Source: Lotus japonicus (Eukaryota > Streptophyta > Magnoliopsida > Fabales > Fabaceae). Taken from it: a stretch of 64,000 nt of DNA. The notes below the pieces were generated by a model that worked only from the letters and a program-made list of their open reading frames with translations, made no database searches and was not told the DNA's origin. The first letter of the stretch is position 1; each line of letters begins with the position of its first letter. Location: contig NC_080042.1 of NCBI RefSeq assembly GCF_012489685.1, forward strand, positions 15,142,150 to 15,206,149, in the 5' to 3' direction. The position numbers and the translations under genes are program-made. Below are positions 43,898 to 54,622 of the stretch, piece by piece.

Positions 43898-46800
43898 ATG
43901 TATTGCTTATCAATAAAGAAACCCATTGTTGCCAGTTCCACTCTTCCCCCTAAACCCGATTCTTCTTCTTCTCCTCCGCAACAAATCAACCCCAATCCCC
44001 CAAAACCACCTTCTTCCGCCGCCGGAAAACCCCCAATTTCCTCTTTACCGCGAAACAGGCTCCGCCGTCGACTGCCACAACCCTCCGTCATCCGAATGGA
44101 ACGCATCGTCGGCACCGGAAGCTTCCGAGACGGCGAACCCGAGCCCAGGCACACTCTTCGTTCTCTGCTTCCTCCCTTTAACATTATTGATTAATTATGT
44201 AAAATATATGTTAATGATTGTGTTAGTAAAAATGAGTTGCTAATCCAAACTGGAATTCCAAGTGCTCATGTTCTATAGTGAAGGATTTAGCTTCTGTAAA
44301 GTGTAAAGTGAAGAGTGAAGTTTGGAATTATAACTGTTGATAAGAAAATCCATGGTTGAGATTTTCATTATATTGTTATATGTATGTGCACATGCATTGT
44401 TTCACAATCACAAACTATTTTCTAATGAATAGTTATCGATGCACGATATCCGCTAAAGTCATTGTATTTTATCTTCTAAAGTGCACTGGAGTCGGATCTC
44501 TAATTGGAAAGGTATTATTTTCATTAATTTATCCCTGGAGTTTGGCCAGAAAGTAAATCTAAGTGCTCTATAGGGAAGGACTAAGCTCCTCTAGAGTGAG
44601 GAGAGCACTCGGAAGTCGGAAGAATGAAGTGTTGAATCATAAAGTGTTGATCAGAAAATCATGGTTGAAACTTGAGATTTCAATAAGTGCATAAATTGTC
44701 ATATACGCATATGTATTGCATCATAAACTATTTTCCAATCAACAGCTATCATTGCACTTTATCCTCTAAAGTAATGTTCGGCAGCCAAATCTGTAATTGA
44801 AAAAAGTATCATTTTCATTGGATTCTTATTAGTATTTTCCTTGCTAGAAATCATGTTAAGAGTTAATTGGAGTTAGTTGAAAATCTAACTAGGTTCAGTT
44901 ATGGTTGTGATAGGAAGGTTAGGTCCAACTATATGTAGTTGGTACTTGGTATCCCCTGTATACTGTAATTCAATTGGTTTAGAGACACTTAATAAACATT
45001 TAGATTGGCTACCTTTCTATTCTCCCTCTATTTTTCTTAAGACTCTCTTACACTTTCTTGGTTTAACCACTATCAGATTTGAATGCGTTTATAATCAATT
45101 TCATTGAAATGCACCATTTTGATTCCAATTTTTATGTTTTCATTTTTTAACCTTTTTGGCTTTTAATAATGAACAGAGATTCAGACGTAAGGAAGACTAT
45201 TTTTGACTTGTTCTTGGGGCAAGCATTTGAAGGGCCGGTTGAGAAGAAGCTGAGAGAAACAGGAGAGTGGGTGGCTGCCAATAGCGAGGCCAGATTGCGT
45301 TCCGCTGGTAGTTATTTTCCTTAATATTTGTCCCTTTAGCTAGAATTGTACCCTTTTCAACACCCTTGCTGTCATAAATTATAGCGACACATTCTCTTAT
45401 CTTATTCCTTTTTAACACCACATTATATTGTTGAAGAAAGTTTACGACTCCCAGAAATTAGAGTAGATCTTACCTGAGACTAACGTGATTTAGTAGGACC
45501 CTCATAATAAAAAAATTGTTGAATAGAGTGTGTTAGAGTTTTGTTTGTAATGTTCCTTTTTCTGTTATTATATATTTCTTTTTGTTTAGGCTTTTGTCTG
45601 TGATTGAAAGTTATGTCATGTGCTGGGATATATATTGGTTATTTTATTGTTTTGATATGAAAAAATGGCATGTAAATTTTTTGTTGAATTAATTTTGTGT
45701 AATGGTAGAAGAATTTCTCATGTTACTGAATACTGGCTAAAACACACTGGACTGTAATAGGGTAAGACTGCCCATAACCAAAGTGTCTTGTACAAGAGGG
45801 ACTTAACAGTTAGAATTAACAGAATGGAACTTAAATTCTTATAGTAACTCCCTATTGGACCAGAATAGAAGTTAATTGTAACTGCCAATGTAGATATATA
45901 TTGAGTAGTATAAGAAAGAAGAGGCAGATTTGGCTTTGTATAGTTTCGTTTGGGAGAGGAACTGAGCTTCTCTAATTACTCAGTACTTTTAGAATTTGCA
46001 TTGTTCTCTGAAACCTACAGTGTGTTTAATTAATATGTGTTGTTTCTGTAATAATAAATGAATTCTTTCTCTTAGTTCTATTTACCAGTTAAGTCTGGCT
46101 ACTTATGAATTATGATTATGAATTAGTATTGAAAATATTGAAGATGTTTTATGAAGTTCCAAGGAGTGTGTTGAAAAGAGCGAGTTATGGAATTTGTTGC
46201 TGACAATTTCTTCTTCTGCGACTTTGACTTGTCTTTGTTGGGACTTTTGTCTTGGTGACCGCCAATGGAAAGTGTTTTACATTTTTTATTGTTTGATGTG
46301 AAATGATGACGTGTCATTTTTTGGTGAATTAGTTTAAGTATGTTTCTGGAAGAATTTCTCAACTTACTGTCCGAATCACTTAGGCTGCTTCTGAATTTAT
46401 AGTTGAAGTTTTCAAGATTTTGGTTGAAGTAGTTTGTTTAGGTGCTTGCTATGAATTTCAAAAAATTGAGCCTGCTCAAGGCTCTGTACAGCTTGAGGAA
46501 TTGTGAGTTGCCTCTTGAGGAAGTTCAGGGACTAGCTGGAATTCTGGAGCTTTTACTGTTTACCTTTTTCTTTTGTGGATTATCAGGTTCAGGTCTGCCT
46601 CACTGCTTTTTGTAGTGTTATTTTTTCAAAAGGCCTTCAACTAACCATCACTTACAATGAAGATACTTGACATTAATTTTCAGCAAAAAGATCCTGTTAT
46701 GAGGTTTAGACTTTATACGATAACTTGGGTACAAATTGCTTGTTAACATTAAATTGTATGGTGAGACTTGTATGTTAACATTTGTGCAACCATAGTCTTC

Positions 46801-47621
46801 CATCAATTATAATATTGTTAGGTGTCTTTCCTTGCCACGATGGAATGAAGATATTCCAAATAACAATGTATTTTTATGATCCAATTCTTTTTTCTGCCTT
46901 GAAACATGAACTCCATTCAGAACTGCCGGGGATTTAGTTGCTAAGGGACACTTACCAATGACAGTCTCAGTTAGTAGTGTTTTCTTTTTTTTGGAATAGT
47001 TGGAAATGGTTGGACTGGTTTGTTGGGACCTAAGTTTCTATTTCCTATTCGTGAGCAATAAGAAACTTCTATCTCTGCTTCCAGGATCACATTAATTCTG
47101 GGTTTAGGTTTCTATTAGTGTAATTTTTCTACTGATACTACCAGTTCTAATATCAGTAGTTATTTCCTTTATGGGTTTAGGATTCTATTCTTCTATCCTA
47201 ACAACTAACCAACTAAAGTGGGTTACAATTAGTTTTTTCCTTTACTCTGTTTTCACCCAACATGCACTTGTTTAATGAGAGTTTTAAGCATATGGCTATC
47301 AAATACCTTACAGGTTATTTAAATTAACCTATTCTTTCATTTACTATTGATCTTTGAAACCCAATGTGTCTAGCCCTCGTGTTATAGTTTTCTATTTCTA
47401 GGTTTTTAACCATTTTAAAATAGTCTCAAATATGAAATAGTTGTTGATAATTCTTTTCTTTCTCTCTTATTTATTTATTAATTTAAATTGTTGCAGGAAA
47501 AGGGACTCTAATGTTCATGTTTGTGTGGATGCTACCAATTTGGGCTATATTACTCATATTAGCTACTGGAACCATCAAGTTACCATTCAGTAGCCCTTTT
47601 CTTGATGAGATCCTCTTGTGA
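43898..47621 (+). CDS. Plastid-type single-span membrane protein (plant-conserved, unnamed)
   Basis: Three exons: 43898-44148, 45177-45307 and 47497-47621, giving 168 aa. ATG 43898 is chosen because upstream codons have no ATG. The N-terminal 70 residues are S/P/K-rich with few acidic residues, as in a chloroplast transit peptide. The middle holds SFRDGEPEP, then FDLFLGQAFEGPVEKKL, RETGEWVAANSEARLR. The C-terminus has one membrane span (LMFMFVWMLPIWAILILA), then GTIKLPFSSPFLDEILL. Intron 1 has a GC donor (ccag/gcacac, 44149-44150) and a normal acceptor; no GT donor keeps the frame. Intron 2 is GT-AG and long. I recall similar proteins as conserved plant proteins of uncertain function (At1g14345-like); that name is not certain. 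Intact. Confidence 0.7.
44245..44830 (+). repeat. Tandem duplication (about 280 bp x 2) in intron 1
   Basis: About 44255-44525 and 44560-44825 align: gtgctc...atag.gaagga, then gtgttgat.agaaaatc.atggttgag, then cataaactattttc, ending gtatcattttcattg. They have diverged considerably. The copies are intronic and non-coding. Confidence 0.65.
44854..45092 (+). mobile_element. Possible solo LTR in intron 1 of the plastid-type gene
   Basis: Begins TGTTAAGAGTTAATTGG. It contains LTR-like sequence (ggtatcccctgtatac, then acttaataaacattt). aatca is present at 44849-44853 and again at 45093-45097, but the implied 3' terminus (gcgtttat) is not canonical CA. Weak call. Confidence 0.3.
46300..47493 (+). 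repeat. Segmental duplication, copy 1 (intron 2 of the plastid-type gene)
   Basis: Nearly collinear with 60205-61470. Shared landmarks are tccgaatcacttag, gcctgctcaagg, agctggaattctggagc, caaaaggccttcaactaac and ctaaccaactaaag. Homology ends at ttgttg, 3 bases before the exon 3 splice junction at 47496/47497. No coding sequence is copied. Confidence 0.9.
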
Positions 47622-48128
47622 GCATAGACCAGCTGCTTTTTGTAGATTCAGTGGTAGTAAATTACTTAAAAGTTCAATGGAGCACTAATATTCCATATAA
47701 TTGTATTTAGTAGTTATAGCAATCTCACATATATTCCGAAAGCCCATTTTTATAATGCCCAGCATCAATTATATGTGTACATATCCTACATGGATGTTTT
47801 CACTTACATCCTTATTAAGCTATAGTTGTTGATAATCTGCTGCTGGCTAGGAATCTATCTTCAGGCTGCACTGTTCTAGTTGATATTTTCTTAATTGTAG
47901 TTATCGCACTGTGAGATGCAAAGTTTGAATATGCAAGCTGAAATTGAATGAGAAATATGAACAGCAAACTGCATTTCATTAGTAAATTTATTTATAATTT
48001 TTCTGATGTTTTGTAACATATGTGTGTATTAGAAAACCCTCATAGGTGATCAATGTAATTTTTCAAGAATCAAGCTTTGCAGGGAAATAGTAGAAAAAAG
48101 CGCTTCCACTCTCTTCTCTCACATAGGT
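47622..48128 (+). other. 3' UTR and intergenic DNA
   Basis: Downstream of the plastid-type gene stop codon. AT-rich, with no further gene signal. Confidence 0.35.
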
Positions 48129-48665
48129 ATGTTAGAAATTATTTTAGTTGATCTCCCACTCGTATCAGAGCATAACCACACTAGTTTTAATGAAATATTA
48201 AATAATTTTATAAAATCATTTTGGTCTGCTCCACCCGGGTGTTTGATCAGGGACACATCTGGTTCTTGGTGTCATGACTTCTATGTTGGACTACTGGGTG
48301 GAGGCACTGTGTTTGCAGAGAATCAAACTCAGGCTCTTTTTTATGAACTTCAATTATTGGAAAGCATGTGAATCAAGGAAGTGCTTTGTTAGGCAATATT
48401 GTTTGGGGTTTGTTTCCTTTTTTAGGGACCACAAGTTCATGTACCATGAGTTTGCTAGCTAGTTGCGAGACTTACATGAGCTTCTGCCCCGAGATTGGGA
48501 TGTTCATCTTTATCACATCTTGAGGAATGCTAATGACGGCGGATGATCTTGCGGCTATTGACCTCGATTTACGGCGTTAGTTTCCAATTTTAGATTTTCC
48601 TCCAGTGAGAATTGCTCCTTTGTTTGCTAGAATTGTTTTGGCTCTGTACCATCTTAATCTTTACA
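48129..48665 (+). pseudogene. LINE/non-LTR RNase H remnant
   Basis: Frame 48129-48371 reads like a decayed RNase H domain: APPGCLIRDTSGSWCHDF, then AENQTQALFYELQL. Further on, around 48470-48580, another frame gives LLPRDWDVHLYHILRNAND and DFPPVRIAPLF, matching the final RNase H helix and the C-terminal tail common to plant non-LTR elements. Frameshifts separate the parts. No reverse transcriptase and no clear A-tail. Confidence 0.55.
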
Positions 48666-49314
48666 TTATTTTTATTTACAATTAAATATGTTTTTTTGTG
48701 TGATATTATCATCTAATTTTACCCTGAAATAATTTAGATCAAATATTTAATACCTATATAAAAATGACTCCTAAAGGACTAATAACATGATTTTAAAATC
48801 TGAAATTATTTATTTATTTAATTATGTTTTATAATATTTAGTAATTTATTGTGCGGTAATATGTTGTAGTATAAATTTAATTTCTAAATAAAATAATTAT
48901 ATTATTGATAAATATTTATAATAACCACACAAATAAATAGTGTCATTTTGTTCCTGAAAGATAGTCTAAATTATTTGGAAATATACATACGTTTAATAAA
49001 GAATAATTGAAATATACATAAACATAAAAGAGATTAATTACTATGTATTATTGCACAAATAATTTATGGATTAAAGGTGTAAATAGATAATTTGTGGATA
49101 GCGGCAAATTATTTATTAGTACTAAATAGATATTTTATTTTGAGTGAGTAAAAAAATAGTTAAATAAAAGGATATTATTTAAGGAACCAAAATAAAAAGG
49201 AACACAATCAATCCTCAAAGATATGTTTTTTTTAAGGAACACAATCCTCGAAGATTTGCTTAGAAAATACGCGAAAACAATATTTAGCGGCAACGACTAT
49301 ATTTTTCTCCTTTG
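48666..49314. other. AT-rich intergenic DNA and distal promoter of the cactin-like gene
   Basis: Very AT-rich with short poly-T/A runs. 49190-49260 repeats the phrase aaggaacac...aatcctc.aagat. No gene. Confidence 0.35.
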
Positions 49315-49966
49315 ATATATAAAGATTGATCTATGTTGCTCTCTCATAAATCGACCGACACACACAAACAAGCGAGGGTTGCTGTTTCTGATTGCAATTT
49401 GCGCCTCCACTCCTCTTTCGAATTCCACCATTGTTGCTGTGCTTGCTGATCAGTTGTCGTACTTGTATTGTATGTCTCTTCATCTTAATCATCATGTCTT
49501 TGTCTTTCTTTCTTTCTTTTTTTAGTTTAATTTTCTGATCATGGGTTTGTTGTTAATTTTCATGTTTTTGCCTTTCTTTTCATCTGTTTGTTTCATCATG
49601 TATTCTTTTCGAGTTTTGGTGTCTTTTTCTTGATGGGTTTTTTCGAATGTTTTATTTTTTCATGAATGAATATGATGGAGCTTTACTTGACGCATTGACA
49701 GTTGAAGTGAAAACTATGTTATGGGACTGGTTTTGGGGGTTTTAAATTTCTGGATAGTGGGGTGCCCAAATGTGTTTGCCTCTGTTATTCTTCTATTCCT
49801 ATTTCTCTTTATTTATTTGGCCTCCTATTCCTATGCCTCTAAGTGTGAGTCAAGTTGTGATGTGAATGGAGTTTCATTGTTAATTTACATCTCTCATAAT
49901 ATTCTAAAATACATTTTTTATTTTCTGCAGCAGACTAGATTCACGGAAAAGTTTTACATTTTGCAA
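49315..49966 (+). promoter_or_regulatory. Core promoter, 5' UTR and leader intron of the cactin-like gene
   Basis: TATA box gatatataaag at about 49314-49324. The leader starts some 25-35 bases later. A leader intron runs 49470 (gtatgt) to 49930 (ctgcag), followed by a 36-base leader exon remainder and the ATG at 49967. An open frame extends upstream through the intron to 49721, but it is intronic and T-rich, so it is not taken as coding. Confidence 0.6.
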
Positions 49967-51541
49967 ATGGAACGCAAACGTAGAACTAATCGTCGGTCAG
50001 GTGTGGCGGAAGATGAGATACTGAAGAAGGCAATGAGAGTGGTGAAAAAACTGAAGACGAAGTCCGGTTATTCCAACGACTCAAATCCATTTGGTGACTC
50101 TAATCTGAATGACAAGTTTCTTTGGCTGAAGAAAGTTGAGCGCGACCTTTCTCTAGGTGTTGCTTTTTCTATTAAGGGAGAGAAGGAGAGACAAAGAGTT
50201 AGAAAGATGGAAATTGAAAAACAGAAAAAGAGAAAACAACACAAGGCAATGGAGAAAGCACAACATGAAGAACAAATGGCATTGCTAGCCAGAGCACGTG
50301 CTCGAGCTGAGTTCCAAGACTGGGAACAAAAGGAACAGGACTTTGATTTTCATCAAAGCAAAGTGAGGTCAGAGATTAGATTGCGTGAAGGGCGTGCCAG
50401 GCCAATCGACGTCCTAGCCCAGCACCTCAATGGCTCTGATGATTTCGATATCAAAATACCATATATGATCTTCAAGGGTTTGACTGTGAAAGAATTGAAT
50501 GAGCTTCGTGATGACATCAAAATGCATCTGGATTTTGACAGGGCAACACCCACCCATGTAAAATATTGGGAGGCTCTCCATGTGGTATGTGATTGGGAGC
50601 TAGGTGAAGCCAGAAGAACCGCTGCTGCACAAGAAAGGGGTCTGCATTCCAGTGTTGAGCCAGATGTGAAGAGCCTTTTGCTGGGGAGGTCACTTGCAGA
50701 GTTGGATGCTTTACAGATTCATATTGACTCAGAGATGCGTACTGGTAGAGCAAAGGTGGTTGAGTACTGGGAAGCCATTTTAAAACATCTCCACATATAC
50801 AAGGCCAAGGCTTGTTTACAAGAAATTCATGCTAAAATGCGGCGTAAGCATTTGCAACTAAGTCAAGATAAATTGACCACCGCGATACCTGAAGAAGTTG
50901 AAGATGAGGCTGGACCATTGTCACCACAATTGTTGCATGTTGACCACAATGAGGATGAGGAAGCTATTGACCCTGAACAGGACAGGGCTATACTGGAGCG
51001 GAAACATTTGCTTGTATTACAACAGTGCCAAACTCGAATTGCAGCTCCATCTGATGATCATTTTGAGATGAAGGCCATAAAAGTTATGGGACCTATGGAA
51101 GATGGAGATGCACTGTTTGGATCTGCTGCTCAAGTTAATCTAGATTCACAGGTTTATTGGGGGCATGACAAAGACAGGCCTAGGAAGCCCAAGTACTTCA
51201 ACCGTGTTCACACTGGATATGAGTGGAATAAATATAATCGGACTCACTATGACCATGACAACCCGCCTCCAAAGATTGTGCAGGGTTACAAATTCAACAT
51301 TTTTTATCCTGATCTTGTTGATAATGGAAAAGCCCCGACATATTCTATTGAGAAAGATGGCAGCAGCAATGGGGAGACCTGCATCATAAAATTCCATGCA
51401 GGTCCGCCATATGAGGACTTATCTTTTCGCATTGTAAACCACGAATGGGAGTTCTCTCAGAAGAAAGGTTTCAAGGTCACATTCGAACATGGAATCTTCC
51501 ATCTCTACTTCAACTTCAAACGTTACAGCTACCGCAGATAG
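49967..51541 (+). CDS. CTN: Cactin-like splicing factor
   Basis: Cactins are conserved nuclear proteins that associate with the spliceosome and are essential in plants for embryo development. 524 aa in a single coding exon. N-terminus: a basic start (MERKRRTNRRSG), a segment with NDKFLWLKKVERDLSLG, then a long K/E/R helix (about residues 65-110). The middle domain (about 130-330) has RPIDVLAQHL, KGLTVKELNELRDDIK, THVKYWEALHVVC and VVEYWEAILKHL. The C-terminal cactin domain (about 390-524) has QVYWGHDKDRPRKPKYFNRV, HTGYEWNKYNRTHYDHDNPP, GYKFNIFYPDLV and ends HLYFNFKRYSYRR. Plant cactins as I recall are about 670 aa with a longer charged N-terminus, so this one is short at the N-terminus. No lesion. 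ATG 49967 is the first after the leader intron acceptor. Confidence 0.88.
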   Translation: MERKRRTNRRSGVAEDEILKKAMRVVKKLKTKSGYSNDSNPFGDSNLNDKFLWLKKVERDLSLGVAFSIKGEKERQRVRKMEIEKQKKRKQHKAMEKAQHEEQMALLARARARAEFQDWEQKEQDFDFHQSKVRSEIRLREGRARPIDVLAQHLNGSDDFDIKIPYMIFKGLTVKELNELRDDIKMHLDFDRATPTHVKYWEALHVVCDWELGEARRTAAAQERGLHSSVEPDVKSLLLGRSLAELDALQIHIDSEMRTGRAKVVEYWEAILKHLHIYKAKACLQEIHAKMRRKHLQLSQDKLTTAIPEEVEDEAGPLSPQLLHVDHNEDEEAIDPEQDRAILERKHLLVLQQCQTRIAAPSDDHFEMKAIKVMGPMEDGDALFGSAAQVNLDSQVYWGHDKDRPRKPKYFNRVHTGYEWNKYNRTHYDHDNPPPKIVQGYKFNIFYPDLVDNGKAPTYSIEKDGSSNGETCIIKFHAGPPYEDLSFRIVNHEWEFSQKKGFKVTFEHGIFHLYFNFKRYSYRR

Positions 51542-51922
51542 TTTTCAGCCCCATTCATACTCTTCATTTTGTCTATTTCTTTATTTGCTCTCATTGTTTA
51601 CTTCATACTCTGCTGCAAACTTAATTGTCTGATATGTGAACATTTCATGATTTGGTATGTTGAGAAATGGTTAATAACTTGGTTATTCCTGCTTCAAGTT
51701 TTTACTTGAAACCTTGGTTGGTTGCCTGATGTAGTTTCTTCAATGTGTTTAATTTTTACAAGCTTCGACTCAAAATCTGCATTTGTACTGTTAACTTATT
51801 TCTGTTAATAATTCTTGCCTTCATGCTGCAATTTATCTTATGTACTCCTTTTTCCTCTGTGATAATTCACTTATAACTGAAAAATTTACTTCATTACCAC
51901 CTTCTAACACAAGAATAGATTT
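51542..51922 (+). other. 3' UTR and flank of the cactin-like gene
   Basis: AT-rich region after the stop. It ends in gattt (51918-51922), one arm of the target duplication of the composite element that follows. Confidence 0.4.
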
Positions 51923-52039
51923 TGTTAGAAGTCCCACATTGGCTAGAGATAAGGCCAATCAAGTGTTTATAAGGGTTGTGCAAACCTCAACTCTTGAGCT
52001 AGCTTTTGTGGTTGAGTATAGGCCTCCCAATTTCTAATA
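51923..52039 (+). mobile_element. Left LTR (117 bp) of the composite element
   Basis: TGTTAGAAGTCCC...TTCTAATA, directly followed by the primer site tggtatcagagc (52040-52051, initiator Met tRNA type). The 3' end is TA rather than CA; it is fixed by the junction with the primer site on the left copy and with gattt on the right copy. Confidence 0.85.
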
Positions 52040-52051
52040 TGGTATCAGAGC

Positions 52052-54128
52052 AAGTTTCGATCCTACCGCTGTGAGGGGGCTCCTCCCCCGTGAGCCCCCT
52101 CATGGCTACTTTCCAAATCTCTTTGGATTTATTTTTCGTACTTTGCTTCCGCGCTTGTTAACTCTAGCCGTTTTCTTACGGCCTCGTTCTTTCTAAAATA
52201 CACTCCCCTTTGTCTTGAAACCGTAGTTGCTTTCGTGATGTCTCTCTCCGCTATTTGGTTTTTGGGTCCTATGTTTTGGGCCTGCTTTGCCATCTCCTCA
52301 TTGTGCACTGTTCACGCTGGTTAGTCAACCCCTCTTTGATTTCTGGTTGTTTTTTCTATCTTCTCCATGGCTGATGCGTTTTGAAGATCACCTGCTAAAG
52401 AGGAATTCTGTGTCCTTTGCTCTTTTTTGGATCGCCTCCTGCCACCACCGACCGTCGCTGCCGCCAATGGCGACTCATCTGGTTTTGCTTTCAGATCTGG
52501 AAGCGTTTTTCTTGAAATTGTGGCTATGCAACCATATGCCACATTACGACTGTTATTGGATTTGGCAAGTGTGGTATTTTGAGTTTGGAATTTTCAATTC
52601 CATTGGAAGCTGGCTAATGGGAATTGCATCATGGGCTGCTACCTTCACGAGAAAAAAATAAAAGTTTCACAAATATAAGGATTTCAAGATTCAGAAGAAT
52701 CAGAACATTGTTGGCTCATGTGATGTCAAGTTCCCAATACGGCTGGAGGGTCTAGCATATTCCCATGGTTTTGGTTGGCATAGTTGTGGTTTTAGAGTTG
52801 GAAAAGATTTTTGGATTGTTTTTGGGAATTTCTCTCTCCGGCAGCAGCGGCTTCTCAAGTTAATTATATTTGTTACAAGCTCTGCATATGACATATATGC
52901 TCTAGCTTGAGGGGAGGATCTGGATATTGTTAAATCTTAATTATATTTGTTACAAGCTATGCATATGACATGTATGCTATAGCTTGAGGGGAAGTGTTGG
53001 ATATTGCTAAATATCCTAATAGAGACCACAGTCAACCACCGCCGACAATCGTTATCCTTGTTGCTGGTTTGGTGGAGGTTGTATCCAAGAATGATGCCTC
53101 TATGGTGATTGTTTAATAGCAGCGTGTTTTGGAGTATCCAACAATCTGATTCAGATTGTTGTGTTCCTTTGCTTTCCTATTTCTCCATAATCCAGTTTGT
53201 GCTAATGTTTTTGGGAGAGGCAGAAGCATCAGGTTGAATCTAATTGTATTGCTCCGCTGCATTGTTCTCGCTGGTCCTATTTGTGTTTCGGCCAGATTTG
53301 AATTTTAAGGTCTTCTATTTGACGTGTGTTGTGGCGCCACCGTTAATGGTCGTCCGGTCTTCCTCTTCCAGTTTGGTTCATGGGTCTGGTGTGTTTTTCT
53401 CATCTGCGAGCGATGTTTCTTGCTGTTTGAGATCTTAGTTTGAGTCTCATGGTTCGAGATGCTCTTATTATATTGATCTTGGCTGACTTTATGCAATTTG
53501 GTTTTGAAGGTGACAATGTCACCTTCGTTTGTTTTGTCTCGATTGTTTGGTTTTCTGGTTTTAGGGCTTCAGCTGCGAGTTGCGCTGGCCCACTCTCTAG
53601 TTGAGAGTTATTGGTTTTGGTTTTAGGGCTTCAGCTGCGAGTTGCGCTGACCCACTCTCTAATGTTTGAGAGTTGTCTGTGTCAAAGTTGACACCATTGT
53701 TTGTCTTATAAGCCATCAATCGATCGACCTCAAGTATGTTTTATTTCTGTGTGGTTGTTGTTGGTGAGTTGTTGCTTCAGCCTTGTTTTGTTTTGGGCGT
53801 ATTGTTGCTGATTTTTCGCCCTTGTTTGCTGGCTCAGCTACCCTACGACACTTCAGAAGAGTTGGTTTTTATCTTGCATCAATTTCAGCCAGATCAAGTA
53901 TGTGAAGTTGTCTTTTGCCTGCCCATGGATTTAGCAGAAGTTCGAAAGATTATTCAATTTTAAGGATGAGAAGTTGTCTTTTGCCGCTATGGATTTACTA
54001 GAAGTTTGAAAGGTTATTCAATTCAGAGATTCGTCAAGACCGTCATTATTAAGGGATATCTATTAAGATAATTTTCTTCTTGGGTTAGATTTGTTACAAG
54101 ATTAAGTAAACTTTAGCTTGAGGGGGAG
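52052..54128 (+). other. Internal region of the composite element (left part), non-coding with repeats
   Basis: No retroelement protein is recognised. Open frames are short and unsupported. Local duplications: 52859-52913 / 52937-52991 (ttaattatatttgttacaag ... tagcttgagggga), 53555-53605 / 53617-53665 (ttttagggcttcagctgcga), and 53904-53962 / 53971-54030 (gaagttgtcttttgcc ... gaaag.ttattcaatt). The phrase agcttgagggg, a polypurine-tract style motif, occurs three times (about 52903, 52982, 54115). Confidence 0.6.
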
Positions 54129-54234
54129 TGTTGAATATCTATTAAGATTTAGTTTATTATTAGTCTTATCTCATAGAGATATTGTTAAAATTTGTTTATC
54201 TATTTTAGATTAGTATTTATTTAAACAGACATGA
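54122..54234 (+). mobile_element. Polypurine tract and left part of a second LTR (LTR2)
   Basis: gggggag (54122-54128) precedes tgttgaatatctattaag (54129). The LTR2 sequence runs to 54234, where gypsy element 2 starts. Sequence resembling the LTR2 start (aatatctatt) resumes at 59665. Confidence 0.6.
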
Positions 54235-54622
54235 TGTTAGGAAACAATTTGCCCAACAATGAAAACAGCAAACTGGGAATTTAAAAGTAAGAGAAAGATG
54301 ATTGTTTATTGATAGATTTGGAGAATTACAGAGAAGGGGAATGGATCCCTTTACTGACCAGAGCGTAGCTCCTTATAGGAAGCTCAGTGCTTCCTATCCA
54401 TTACACTTAAAAGCTATCAAATGAGATACCTCTCTACCCCTCCCTAACTACCTTCTTATAACAAATCTAAATACAATCCTCTGCTCTCTTTCTCTCTCTG
54501 CCAGGTGTGCATTCTGTTAGTTAGTAATAGATTCCTTCTGCCCCCTTCTAGAGTACACCTTCCATATTCTTGGCCCTGCGTCATCATGTGTTAAAATCCC
54601 ATTTTGAATTGCCTCTCTAACA
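54235..54622 (-). mobile_element. 3' LTR of chromodomain gypsy element 2 (left copy)
   Basis: 388 bp, tgttaggaaac ... ctctctaaca. It differs from 59277-59664 at two positions by eye (about 54378 and 54567). The element is on the minus strand, so this is its 3' LTR. It encodes the last about 34 codons of pol. Confidence 0.93.

Noticed and set aside
45720..46020. Possible solo LTR in intron 2 of the plastid-type gene
   Set aside because: The sequence has an LTR feel (gagcttctctaattactcag), but I could not set TG/CA ends or a target duplication.
49721..49966. Longer N-terminus for the cactin-like protein, with a hydrophobic segment
   Set aside because: The stretch is T-rich and ends in a good intron acceptor (ctgcag at 49930). 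It does not resemble cactin, so it is read as leader intron.
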